NCBI GenBank assembly: GCA_963777775.1
Contig: CAVZRL010000004.1
Span: forward strand, 34,195-98,194
Reading direction: 5' to 3'
DNA length: 64,000 bases
DNA from: WHSW01 sp963777775
GTDB lineage: Bacteria; Actinomycetota; Thermoleophilia; Solirubrobacterales; 70-9
In this document: in pieces, positions 24,477 through 32,840 of the stretch
Layout of the letters: each line of letters starts with the position of its first letter
How positions within the stretch are numbered: position 1 is the stretch's first letter
Translations under genes and position numbers: made by a program
The notes under the pieces: model-generated
What the model was told of the DNA's origin: nothing
Databases searched by the model: none
Seen by the model: the letters and a program-made list of their open reading frames with translations, nothing else

Positions 24477-25568
24477 GTGAATCGGATCCTGATGGTCCTG
24501 CGGCCGACCGAGGGCGGGGCCTTCGAGCACGTCAGCTCACTTGCGCGGGCGCTTGCCGATCGCGGCCACGAGGTGGCGATCTGCGGCCCGCACGGGCATC
24601 ACCGTGAGCTCGGCGTCGAGCTGATCGAGCTCGAGATCGTGCGCCGGCCGAGCCCGCGCGACGACCTGCGCTCGGTTGCGGGTCTTGGCGGGATCGTGCG
24701 CCGCTACCGCCCCGACCTGGTGCACGCGCACGGCTCGAAGGGCGGGGTGATGGCGCGGCTCGCGCGGATCGGGGCGCCGAGGACCCCGCTCGTCTTCACG
24801 CCACACGGCTTCGCCTTCGCGGGCCACTTCTCGAGCCGGCTCGAGCGCGGGGCCTACGAGGCCGCCGAGCGAGCGCTGGCGCCGCTCGCCAGCCGCACGA
24901 TCTGCGTCTGCGAGGCCGAGGCGCGGCTCGCCCGTCGCGTCGGCGCGGGCCGGCGCGTGCGGGTGGTCCACAACGGGATCGACCCACCGGCCGAGATCAC
25001 GGCCGACCCGGCGATCAGCTCGTTGAGCGAGCACGGCCCCCTGGTCGGCGTCCTCTCCGGCCTTCGTCCCGGCAAGGGCCTGGAGACGATGATCGAGGCG
25101 ATCGCCCGCCTGCGGGCGGAGGGGTCCAGCGCCGAGCTCGTCGTCGCCGGGGAGGGCAGCGAGCGCGCCCGGCTCGAGCAGCTAGCCGCCGGCCTGGGCG
25201 TCGCCGAGGCAGTGCACCTGCCCGGCCACAGCCGCGACCCGTACCAGTTCCTCGCCGCCCTCGACATGTTCGCGCTGCCCTCCTGGGCGGAGTCGTTCCC
25301 GTACTCGGTGCTGGAGGCGATGGCGGTCGGCCTACCGGTCGTCGCGACCGACGTCGGCGGGGTTGCGGAGGCGATCGAGGACGGGGTCAGCGGCCTGTTG
25401 GTGGCCCCGCGGGACGCGGCCGGGCTCGCGTTGAGGATGGGCTCGTTGCTCGACGACCGCAGCGGTGCTCGGCGGCTCGCCGAGGCGGCCAAGGCGCGCC
25501 GGGTCGAGCTGTTCAGCATGGCGGCGATGGTGGGGGGGACGCTCGAGGTCTACGGGGAGCTGGCGTGA
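24477..25568 (+). CDS. Family 4 glycosyltransferase
   Basis: This is a 363-residue GT-B enzyme. N-domain: a nucleotide-fold start RILMVLRPTEGGAFEHV and DLVHAHGSKGG. C-domain: VGVLSGLRPGKGLE and the GT4 donor-binding region SWAESFPYSVLEAMAVGLPVV continuing to GGVAEAIEDG. It should transfer a sugar from a nucleotide donor to a lipid-linked or glycan acceptor in the cytoplasm. It is followed 67 bases later by a Wzz/BY-kinase-like gene on the same strand, so the two likely share an exopolysaccharide operon. Confidence 0.9.
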   Translation: MNRILMVLRPTEGGAFEHVSSLARALADRGHEVAICGPHGHHRELGVELIELEIVRRPSPRDDLRSVAGLGGIVRRYRPDLVHAHGSKGGVMARLARIGAPRTPLVFTPHGFAFAGHFSSRLERGAYEAAERALAPLASRTICVCEAEARLARRVGAGRRVRVVHNGIDPPAEITADPAISSLSEHGPLVGVLSGLRPGKGLETMIEAIARLRAEGSSAELVVAGEGSERARLEQLAAGLGVAEAVHLPGHSRDPYQFLAALDMFALPSWAESFPYSVLEAMAVGLPVVATDVGGVAEAIEDGVSGLLVAPRDAAGLALRMGSLLDDRSGARRLAEAAKARRVELFSMAAMVGGTLEVYGELA

Positions 25569-25635
25569 TCGAGAGCTCGCAGATACTCCGGCGAGAGCGG
25601 CGCCGGCCTTCGAGCCGTGCGAAACTGCCGCCTCG

Positions 25636-27192
25636 ATGATGAGCTTCGAGCGATTCAACGGCGCCGGAGGCGGCGCGGCCGAGGACCGCGTCGACGTACA
25701 TCGGTACCTAAGCGCGCTGAACCGAGACCGGCGCTGGATCGTCGCGGTGGTGATCGCGGTCACCGTCGCCGTGTTCGCGCTCTCCCTGGTCCTGCCGAAG
25801 TCCTACAACGCAACCGCGACGATCGTGCTCGACGTCCAGTCGGGCGTCTTCGGACCGCCCGACGCAGAGTCCACCCAGCGCCGATTGGCGACGATCGAGA
25901 GCCTGCTCAGCAGCACCGAGGTGCTGGACGAGGCGGCGCAGGAGGTTGGCGGTGGGGAGACGGCCGAGTCGCTGGAGACGAAGGTCGACTCATCGGTCGA
26001 CGAGCTCACCAACCTGATCGAGGTCACCGGCAGCGACGGCGATCCCGACACCGCCGCGGCGATCGCCAACGCGGTCGCGCAGAGCTTCCTCGACGTCCAG
26101 CAGAGCCTCGAGCGCGAGCGCCTCAACGACGCCGCAGACGCACTCTCCCGCGAGGCCGACGAGATCAGCGGCGAGTCCGGCTCGCAGGGTGAGATCGAGG
26201 CGATCAACGACCGGATCAACGACCTGCGGGTGCAGGCGGCGAGCGCCGGGTCGGACCTGCAGCTGGCCGAGCAGGCGCTGCCCCCGGCCGATCCGGCCTC
26301 GCCGCGACCGCTGCGCAACTCGGTGCTCGCCTTCTTTGCCGCCCTCTTCATCGCGATCCTGGTCAGCCTCGGGCGCGATCAGCTGCGGCCGGTGATCGGC
26401 TCCCCGCGCGAAATCTCGGCGATGTTCGGGCGCCCGGTGCTGAGCTCGGTTCCCTACATGCCGGGCCGCTTCTCGCGCTCGCGGCGAGCGGTTGCGGCGA
26501 TCGCGCACGAGGCCTACGAGAACCTGCGCTCAGCGGTCCAGATCACGATCCCGCCGGACCAGGAGCGCGGTCAAGCGATCCTGGTCACCTCGGCGGTCCA
26601 CGCCGAGGGCAAGACGACCGTCGTCGGCAGGCTCGGTCGCGGGCTCGCCCGCGCCGGACACCGGACGCTGATCATCTCCGCTGACCTGCGCTGGCCGAGC
26701 CTGCACGAGCAGCTCGGGCTGCCACTCGCGCCCGGCCTCACCGACGCGCTGAAGCTCGCGGAGCGCAGCGGGATGAGCGACTACATCCTGCCCGCCACGA
26801 CCCATGACGTGCGCGTCGACGGCGCCGGATCCGGCCCGGAGTCGGACCTGCACGTGCTCACCTCCGGGACGAAGCCGCACGATCCCGCCCGGTTGCTCGC
26901 CAGCGACGCGATGCGGGCGCTGATCGATTACGCGACCCTCGAGTACACCTACGTGCTGCTCGACGCGCCGCCGGTGATCGGGCTCGCCGACGTGCAGGGG
27001 CTAGCCGCGGTCACCGACCACACGATCTTCGTCGCCAAGCTCGACCGGGTGACGATCGACCAGGCGATCGACGCCCGCGAACTGCTTGAGCGCTTCGGCC
27101 TCGACCCGGTCGGCCTGGTCGTGGTCGGCGCCAAGGTCGACGTCTCGCCCTACTACGTGAGCGAGCGGCCCCCGATCACCGTGGAGCGGTAG
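25636..27192 (+). CDS. Polysaccharide co-polymerase with BY-kinase-like ATPase domain (Wzz/CpsD fusion)
   Basis: This is a 518-residue protein. The Wzz part has membrane segments at ~33-53 and ~229-246 with a periplasmic coiled-coil-rich loop between them. The cytoplasmic BY-kinase-like domain has Walker A SAVHAEGKTT (319-328), Walker A' LIISADLRWP (345-354) and Walker B YVLLDAPPV. These proteins control glycan chain length by phosphorylation cycles. The usual C-terminal tyrosine cluster is missing; only SPYYVS near the end remains, so autophosphorylation may be lost. ATG 25636 is used (25639 equally possible). Its last 17 bases overlap the convergent polymerase gene. Confidence 0.85.
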   Translation: MMSFERFNGAGGGAAEDRVDVHRYLSALNRDRRWIVAVVIAVTVAVFALSLVLPKSYNATATIVLDVQSGVFGPPDAESTQRRLATIESLLSSTEVLDEAAQEVGGGETAESLETKVDSSVDELTNLIEVTGSDGDPDTAAAIANAVAQSFLDVQQSLERERLNDAADALSREADEISGESGSQGEIEAINDRINDLRVQAASAGSDLQLAEQALPPADPASPRPLRNSVLAFFAALFIAILVSLGRDQLRPVIGSPREISAMFGRPVLSSVPYMPGRFSRSRRAVAAIAHEAYENLRSAVQITIPPDQERGQAILVTSAVHAEGKTTVVGRLGRGLARAGHRTLIISADLRWPSLHEQLGLPLAPGLTDALKLAERSGMSDYILPATTHDVRVDGAGSGPESDLHVLTSGTKPHDPARLLASDAMRALIDYATLEYTYVLLDAPPVIGLADVQGLAAVTDHTIFVAKLDRVTIDQAIDARELLERFGLDPVGLVVVGAKVDVSPYYVSERPPITVER

Positions 27193-28525
27193 GGGACCCG
27201 CGCCAGGCGGTCGTCGCCGAGACCTGCGAGCCGGCCCAGATCAGCGCTGCCACGACCCAGAGATGGCGCCAGTGCAGGGTGTCGACGAAGAAGCTGTTCA
27301 GCATCAGGCCGCACCAGGAGCCGAACAGGGCCGCCGACCCGATGCCGTAGGTGTCGCGGCCGGTGAGCGCGTTGCGGCCGGCCATCAGCAAGGTGAGGAG
27401 CATCAGCGCGCCGACCGTCACCAGGCCGAGGTAGCCCTGCTCGGCGAACGAGCGCACGTAGAGGCTGTGCGCGTCGAGCTGGGCGGCGATCCCGAACTGG
27501 CCCGGGCCGATCCCGAACGGATGCTCGCGGGCGAGCTCGACCCCGGTTTCCTGGGCCGCGAAGCGAGCGGTGTCATAGGCCTGCAGGCCGGCGCGCTGGT
27601 CGAAGAACTCGACCGAGCCGGTCGCCGTGAGCACGACGACCGCCGCCGCGCCGGCGGCGAGCAGGAGGCTGAGCAGGAGAACCGTCCGGCGCACGCCGCC
27701 GGGCCTCGGCACGGTGACCAGGAGCATCGCGAAGACGCCGAGGGCGAGGCTGCCCCAGGCCGCGCGCGAGTAGGAGAACAGGACCCCGAGCGCGAGGGTG
27801 AAGAAGATCAGCCCCTTGAGCCAGGCCCTGATCGCGAGCAGCCGCGGCCGGACGATCTCCTCGAGGACGATGAGCGCGATCGGGATCAGGAACGGGCCGA
27901 ACACGTTCGCGTCCTTGAACAGGGCCTGGACCCGCTCGCCCCCCTCGTAGAGCAGCAGCTCGCGGCCGGGCAGTGGCATCAGCAGGGCGGCGACGCCGGC
28001 GACCGTCGAGACCACGGCGGCGATCAGGTAGGCAACGACGATCCCGCGCGCCCTGCTCTCGGAGTTCACGTATCCGGTCAGCCAGACCGCGAACACGGCG
28101 AGGTAGAGCGTGACCGAGAAGAAGATCCCCGCCTCGGCGGGATCGACGACCTCGGTCGCGGAAACCAGGTTGAGGGCGACAAAGGCGCCGAGCACCGCCC
28201 CGATCGCCAGCGGTGTGTGCTCGAGGCTGAACCGCCCGGTGACCGCCGCGATCGCGATCACCACGCCGAAGACGAGATCGGGCGGTGCGGGCTCGAACCG
28301 GACCGCGCCGAGCAGCAGGAATCCGAGGAAGACGGCCGCCTCGTAGCGGGCGAGGGTGAGCAGCACGAGGCCGATTAGCGCACAGCCGCCGACCAGCAGC
28401 AGCGGCAGTCCCGGCGGCGGGTAACGCGTCACGGCCACGGCCAGCGCAAGCGCCAGCATCAGCGCCGCGCCGACGGCGGCCACGGCCTGGGGTGTCAGCG
28501 GCCACCGCGACTGCACGCCGTACAT
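27176..28525 (-). CDS. O-antigen ligase/polymerase-like membrane protein (Wzy/WaaL superfamily)
   Basis: This is a 449-residue protein with about 12 hydrophobic segments. The large extracytoplasmic loop in the second half contains the ligase-family pattern EHPFGIGPGQFG, with an Arg/His-rich surrounding and HSLYVRSFAEQGYLG, which matches the Wzy_C region. It would polymerise or ligate lipid-linked repeat units. ATG at 28525 is chosen because upstream codons overlap the next gene and look non-coding. It is convergent, with a 17-base overlap, with the co-polymerase gene, a natural functional partner. Confidence 0.85.
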   Translation of the reverse strand: MYGVQSRWPLTPQAVAAVGAALMLALALAVAVTRYPPPGLPLLLVGGCALIGLVLLTLARYEAAVFLGFLLLGAVRFEPAPPDLVFGVVIAIAAVTGRFSLEHTPLAIGAVLGAFVALNLVSATEVVDPAEAGIFFSVTLYLAVFAVWLTGYVNSESRARGIVVAYLIAAVVSTVAGVAALLMPLPGRELLLYEGGERVQALFKDANVFGPFLIPIALIVLEEIVRPRLLAIRAWLKGLIFFTLALGVLFSYSRAAWGSLALGVFAMLLVTVPRPGGVRRTVLLLSLLLAAGAAAVVVLTATGSVEFFDQRAGLQAYDTARFAAQETGVELAREHPFGIGPGQFGIAAQLDAHSLYVRSFAEQGYLGLVTVGALMLLTLLMAGRNALTGRDTYGIGSAALFGSWCGLMLNSFFVDTLHWRHLWVVAALIWAGSQVSATTAWRGSPTAPR

Positions 28526-28623
28526 CTGATCGCTCGAACCGACCAAGGCCGGCACAGGGTAGTGCCGCGAGCCGCGGCGACGAGCCGGTCGCCGCGATCG
28601 GGCAAGGCGAGTGCCGGCCGGGC

Positions 28624-29835
28624 TCAGCGGGCGCCGGCGCCGGCGCGGATCAGGACCAGCCCGCGGCTCGCGCCGAGCCGCACCGAGCGCACCCGACGTC
28701 CCGAGAGGCGGACGTAGGGTCGCGAGAGCTCGATCCGCCTGGGCGGGGAGTCGGGCTGGTTGAGCAGCACCAGGCCGCGTGAGAACTTGCGCTGCAGGAG
28801 GCCGTGACGGATCCGCAGGCCGCCTCGCGCGCGGCCGAGGTCGGCGTTCCAGCCATGCCACCAGCGATCCGGGTAGGCCTCACCGTCCTCATCGACCGCG
28901 AGCGCGTCGGTGCCCTGTTGAAGCAGGAAGTAACCGGCGAGCTCGAACTCGCGGGCGCGCTCGTCGGCGATCTCGTGCGGCTCGTAGATCGCCGTCTTCT
29001 CCTGCGCGTGCAGCCACTCGACGTGCTTGATGAAGGTCAGGAACCCGTATGTGCCCCTGCCGGCGGTCAGGCCGTCGTCCGAGAAGCCGCGCTCGAGCTC
29101 GATCGCGTCGGCGGCGGCGATCTGGCGCTTCACGAACGGGTCGGAATGATCGGCCCACCAAAGGGCGTTGTGGGTGATCTCGGCGGCGGGGAAGGCGGCG
29201 CGGATCTCCTCGGTGAACTCGGCGATGTAGCGACGCCAGTCCTCGTCGGTGATCGGGGATCCGGTGCGCGGGTCGATCGGGCGGACGAACTCGCCGCTGC
29301 CGTCGGAGACCCGCATCTCCATGTTCACGTCGTCGACGAAGATCCCGACGTATCCCTTCTCGAGCTCTCCGGCGGCCTCCTCGATCCAGTGGCGACGCCA
29401 ATCAGGGTTGCCGATGTCGGCCGCGAACTGGGGGCAGCTGCCGCCCGAGCAGCCGTACTGGATGAAGAGCGGCTCGCCGGCGGCGTCGCGCAGCACCCAG
29501 TCGGGGTTCTCCTCGACCAGCTCGGTCTGGCGCGGGTTGTAGATCGCGTACAGGTCCTTGTAGAACTGGGTCGGCGCCGCCCAGCCCAGGGCGCGGTCGA
29601 AGAACGGGGGATAGGCGCGCATCCGCCAGTAGCGCTGTTGGGCGAACTGCTGGGTTTCCGGCGCGGCCTCGGTGACATAGGGGTCGAAGGCGCTCTTCGC
29701 GTTCAACATCAGGGTCGGCTCGCCGACCTGCGGCGTCGCTGCGCTCGCCGCCACTGCGCCCAGGAGCTGGATCGCGCAGATCGCGACCAGGAGCGGGACG
29801 AGGCGGGAGCCCTCCCTCTTGGCCTGGGTAAGCAT
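28624..29835 (-). CDS. Secreted putative glycoside hydrolase (GHL15-like), paralogue of 9453-10667
   Basis: This is a 403-residue exported protein with a signal peptide: positive MLTQAKREGSR, hydrophobic core and AVAASAATPQ cleavage region. The body follows the same order as the 9.5 kb protein: FYKDLYAIYNPRQ, YVGIFVDDVNME, HNALWWADHSD, IELERGFSDDG and a C-terminal beta-rich tail. The paired Asp in FVDDVN and the Glu residues in ELERGF are the candidate catalytic residues. A GGAGGG ribosome-binding site lies about 10 bases before ATG 29835, which fixes the start; the frame is open 15 codons upstream. It is encoded 98 bases upstream of the polymerase gene on the same strand. Confidence 0.78.
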   Translation of the reverse strand: MLTQAKREGSRLVPLLVAICAIQLLGAVAASAATPQVGEPTLMLNAKSAFDPYVTEAAPETQQFAQQRYWRMRAYPPFFDRALGWAAPTQFYKDLYAIYNPRQTELVEENPDWVLRDAAGEPLFIQYGCSGGSCPQFAADIGNPDWRRHWIEEAAGELEKGYVGIFVDDVNMEMRVSDGSGEFVRPIDPRTGSPITDEDWRRYIAEFTEEIRAAFPAAEITHNALWWADHSDPFVKRQIAAADAIELERGFSDDGLTAGRGTYGFLTFIKHVEWLHAQEKTAIYEPHEIADERAREFELAGYFLLQQGTDALAVDEDGEAYPDRWWHGWNADLGRARGGLRIRHGLLQRKFSRGLVLLNQPDSPPRRIELSRPYVRLSGRRVRSVRLGASRGLVLIRAGAGAR

Positions 29836-29993
29836 CTCCGATTGCCCTCCAGGAAGCGAGATCGACGCCTCGCGCCTCACCGCGAGGAGCTCCCCCCGCC
29901 GGTGGACGGATGTCGGAGCACGCGCCCGGCGCGCCCGCGATTCCGTTACCGTTGCGCGGCTGGAGGCCGGGTTCGCGCCTTCGGAGCTTGGTC

Positions 29994-30647
29994 ATGCAGA
30001 GCGGTGCATCCGAACAACCAGATCGCGAGAGCCGGCGCTCAGGCGCCGATATCCGAGCCGTGAGGACGCGCGAGGCGAAGCAGTCCGCCGACGACCCCGG
30101 CGAGCGGATCGAGGAGATCGTCAGCTCGGTGGAGCGCGCGACCGGCGAGATCCGGCGCGAGGCCGAAAAGGAGGCGGGCCGCTACCTGCAGAACCGCCGT
30201 CGCGAGGCGGACGAGCTGCTCGCCTCGCACCGTGAGCTGCTTGCGGGCCTGGCCGCCGGGCTCGAGGAGGCGGCGGAGGCGCTGCGGGCCGAGCTGACCC
30301 GGTCGGCGACGACGATCGAGGAGGCAGCGGCGCGGTTGCGCGCGGCCGCCGAGGAGGGCCGGCGCCCGACGCAGGCTCCCGAGCGCTCGAGTGGTAGCAG
30401 CAGCCGCGGCACGACGCGCAGGCGCCAGGCCAGGGGCGAAGGGGGGACCGCCACCCAGGCCCCGGCCCGGGGCCGCGAGCAGCGCAACTCCGAGCGCCGG
30501 AGCAAGCAGGACGCGGTGATGCTGCGGGCGACCGAGCTTGCGATCGCGGGCCGGCGCCGTGAGGAGATCGCGGCGGTGCTCAAGTCCGAGCTCGATGTTT
30601 CAGACCCCAACAAGGTGCTCGACCGGATCCTCGGCCACGGGTACTGA
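29994..30647 (+). CDS. Coiled-coil protein with conserved C-terminal basic domain
   Basis: This 217-residue protein is not assigned to a family. Residues ~30-125 are a charged, heptad-like helix (RIEEIVSSVERATGEIRREAE and following). A low-complexity Ser/Arg/Gln linker follows, and the last ~50 residues form a compact segment RATELAIAGRRREEIAAVL that looks like a small helical, perhaps DNA-binding, domain. There is a GGAG 9 bases before ATG 29994; an upstream start at 29910 is less likely. It converges with the sortase gene 7 bases away. Confidence 0.6.
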   Translation: MQSGASEQPDRESRRSGADIRAVRTREAKQSADDPGERIEEIVSSVERATGEIRREAEKEAGRYLQNRRREADELLASHRELLAGLAAGLEEAAEALRAELTRSATTIEEAAARLRAAAEEGRRPTQAPERSSGSSSRGTTRRRQARGEGGTATQAPARGREQRNSERRSKQDAVMLRATELAIAGRRREEIAAVLKSELDVSDPNKVLDRILGHGY

Positions 30648-30654
30648 CCCGGCC

Positions 30655-31335
30655 TTACTCGACCGGTTGCTCGTCTGAGAGCCGAGCGAACACAGCCCAC
30701 CGCTGGGCGGCACTGTAGAGCGGGTGGCAGGCGGTCAGCACCAACCGCTCGTAGCCGACGTCGTCGACGATCTCGAGCTGGTACGGATCGACGACCTCGT
30801 CGCCCTCGACCTCGTAGGTGAACGTCCCGTAGGGCATGTCCAGGACGACCTCGTCGCCTTTCTCGATCTCGTTGATGCGCCGGAAGGGCGCCAGATAGGT
30901 GGTTCTGTGCCCGGCGATCCCGATCGTGCGGTCCTGGCCCGGGAAGGCGGTCTCGGGATAGTGGCCGGGGCCCTTGCGCAGGGTGGCGGTGTCGGTCCCC
31001 TGGACGACGACGGTGTCGAGCCCGATCGTCGGGATCTCGATCCGACCGATCCCCTGGCCGGTCTCGACCTCGTCGGCGAAGGCGTCGGCGAGCTGGTCGA
31101 TCCGCTTTCGGGCATCGTCCTCGGCGACCGCGGCGCGCGCCTGCGGCAGGTCGAGGAAGGACTGCTCGAGCTCGCGTAACGAGTCCTCGGCCTTGCCCTG
31201 CTGGATCGAGCCGTAGACGGTCGATAGCGGCTCCTTCCAGGCGAGCGTCAGGCCAACGTCGATCAGGATCACCGCGCCGGCGGTGATCAGTGCGATCGAG
31301 AGGATGTGCAGGGCCCTGCGCAGAGCGCGAATCAT
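30655..31335 (-). CDS. Sortase (class E-like)
   Basis: This 226-residue membrane-anchored transpeptidase has one N-terminal transmembrane helix (~10-32), a coiled linker, and the sortase barrel with His143 in GIAGHRTTYLAPF, Cys203 in VLTACHPLYS and Arg212. The motif spacing and single N-terminal anchor fit class E/D sortases of actinobacteria. Sortases cleave an LPXTG-like signal and attach the protein to the wall or pilus. A small LPFTG protein encoded at 55236-55574 is the clear candidate substrate in this window. It is divergent from argG. Confidence 0.92.
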   Translation of the reverse strand: MIRALRRALHILSIALITAGAVILIDVGLTLAWKEPLSTVYGSIQQGKAEDSLRELEQSFLDLPQARAAVAEDDARKRIDQLADAFADEVETGQGIGRIEIPTIGLDTVVVQGTDTATLRKGPGHYPETAFPGQDRTIGIAGHRTTYLAPFRRINEIEKGDEVVLDMPYGTFTYEVEGDEVVDPYQLEIVDDVGYERLVLTACHPLYSAAQRWAVFARLSDEQPVE

Positions 31336-31401
31336 CGCGCATGCGCCGGATCAGGGAGCCGGGCGCGCCCGGGGCGCCCGTGCGAGACTTCGCGCCCCCC
31401 G

Positions 31402-32688
31402 ATGGCCGAGGCACCCAGGATCGCGAGCTATCAGGCCGACCCCGAGCGGGTCGGCCGCGTCCTGCTGCTGTACTCCGGGGGCCTCGACACCTCGGTCATG
31501 CTGCACTGGATTCAGGCCCGGTACGGGGCCGAGATCGTGACCCTGACCGTCGACCTCGGCCAGCCCGGCGAGGACTGGGACGTGATCATCGGCAAGGCGC
31601 TCGAGCTCGGCGCGCTCGACGCAGTCCGCGCCGACGCGCGCGAGGAGTTCGCCGGCGAGTACGTGCTCCCGGCGATTCGCGCGAACGCCCTGTACGGCGG
31701 CGGGTACCCGCTGTTCACGGCGCTGGCTCGGCCACTGATCGCGCGGCTCGCGGTCGAGCAGGCGCGGGCGAGCGGCTGCGACACGGTCGCCCACGGGTGC
31801 ACCGGGAAGGGCAACGACCAAGTCCGGATCGACGGCACGATCGCGGCCCTGGATCCCGGGCTCAAGGTGCTCGCGCCGGTGCGGGAGTGGAGCATGGGCC
31901 GCGAGGAGGAAATCGCCTACGCGCGAGAGCACCGGATCCCGATCAAGGGCGCGAACGTGGCGGCCGCCCCGTACTCGATCGACGACAACCTCTGGGGCCG
32001 GTCGTCGGAGGGCCGGTCGATCGAGGATCTCGGCGCCCCCCCGCCCGACGACGTGTTCCAGCTCGTCGCCAGGCCCGAGGACGCCCCCGACCAGCCCGAG
32101 CTGCTCCGGGTCGGCTTCGAGAGCGGTCGTCCGGTGACGCTCGACGGCGAGCGGCTGGGGCTGGTCGAGCTGATCGAGCGGGCCGGCGCGATCGGGGCGC
32201 TCCACGGCGTCGGGATCGTCGACCACGTCGAGGACCGGATCGTCGGGCTCAAGGTCCGCGACATCTACGAGGTGCCGGCGGCGACGATCCTGATCACCGC
32301 CCATCGCGAGCTCGAGCAGTTGGTCTCGACCATCCACCAGAACAACTTCAAGCGCATGCTCGAGGATCGCTGGGCCTACCTCTGCTACGCCGGGCTCTGG
32401 CACGAGCCGCTGCGGCTCGACCTCGACGCGTACATGCGGTCCGCCAACGAGCACGTGACCGGCGAGCTGACCGTAAAGCTCTACAAGGGCCGGGCGACGA
32501 TCGTCGCCCGCAGCTCACCGTTGGCGCTCTATGACCGCAGGCTGGCGAGCTTCTCGGAGTCCGGGGGTGAGTTCAGCCAGGCTGCAAGCCCCGGTTTCAT
32601 CGAGCTGTTTACGCTTCAGAGCCGTATGGCACACCGGGTCCGCGATCGCGCTGCGAGCGAAGCCGACGAGCGAAAGGAAAGCGAGTGA
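31402..32688 (+). CDS. argG: Argininosuccinate synthase
   Basis: This 428-residue enzyme condenses citrulline and aspartate with ATP. It has the N-type PP-loop LLYSGGLDTSVML, GCTGKGNDQVRID, the EWSMGREEEIAYA stretch and SIDDNLWGRSSEG, all characteristic of ArgG. It lies 9.5 kb from argCJBD and is not in that operon; argF, argH and argR are not in this window. ATG 31402 gives the usual N-terminus; the frame runs further upstream into the sortase region without support. Its stop overlaps the next small ORF (GTGA). Confidence 0.95.
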   Translation: MAEAPRIASYQADPERVGRVLLLYSGGLDTSVMLHWIQARYGAEIVTLTVDLGQPGEDWDVIIGKALELGALDAVRADAREEFAGEYVLPAIRANALYGGGYPLFTALARPLIARLAVEQARASGCDTVAHGCTGKGNDQVRIDGTIAALDPGLKVLAPVREWSMGREEEIAYAREHRIPIKGANVAAAPYSIDDNLWGRSSEGRSIEDLGAPPPDDVFQLVARPEDAPDQPELLRVGFESGRPVTLDGERLGLVELIERAGAIGALHGVGIVDHVEDRIVGLKVRDIYEVPAATILITAHRELEQLVSTIHQNNFKRMLEDRWAYLCYAGLWHEPLRLDLDAYMRSANEHVTGELTVKLYKGRATIVARSSPLALYDRRLASFSESGGEFSQAASPGFIELFTLQSRMAHRVRDRAASEADERKESE

Positions 32689-32840
32689 CATCCACGATCT
32701 ACGAGCTGATCGGCCGTCTCGTCGTCCGGCTTGCATGGACGCGGTACGGGCACCAGATCAGGCTTGCGGGTGCCGCGGCGGCGGTGCTGACGCTGGCCGG
32801 CGGCTATCTGATCGCCCGCCGCCAGCCGCCCGAGGGCTAG
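32685..32840 (+). CDS. 51-residue membrane peptide coupled to argG
   Basis: This small ORF starts with GTG overlapping the argG stop and is preceded by AAAGGAAAG. It encodes MTSTIYELIGRLVVR, one hydrophobic segment (LAGAAAAVLTLAGGYLIA) and a short basic end RRQPPEG. The coupling, ribosome-binding site and clean single transmembrane helix argue for a real gene. It ends in CTAG, which also supplies the stop codon of the convergent Rpf-like gene. Function unknown. Confidence 0.6.
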   Translation: MTSTIYELIGRLVVRLAWTRYGHQIRLAGAAAAVLTLAGGYLIARRQPPEG

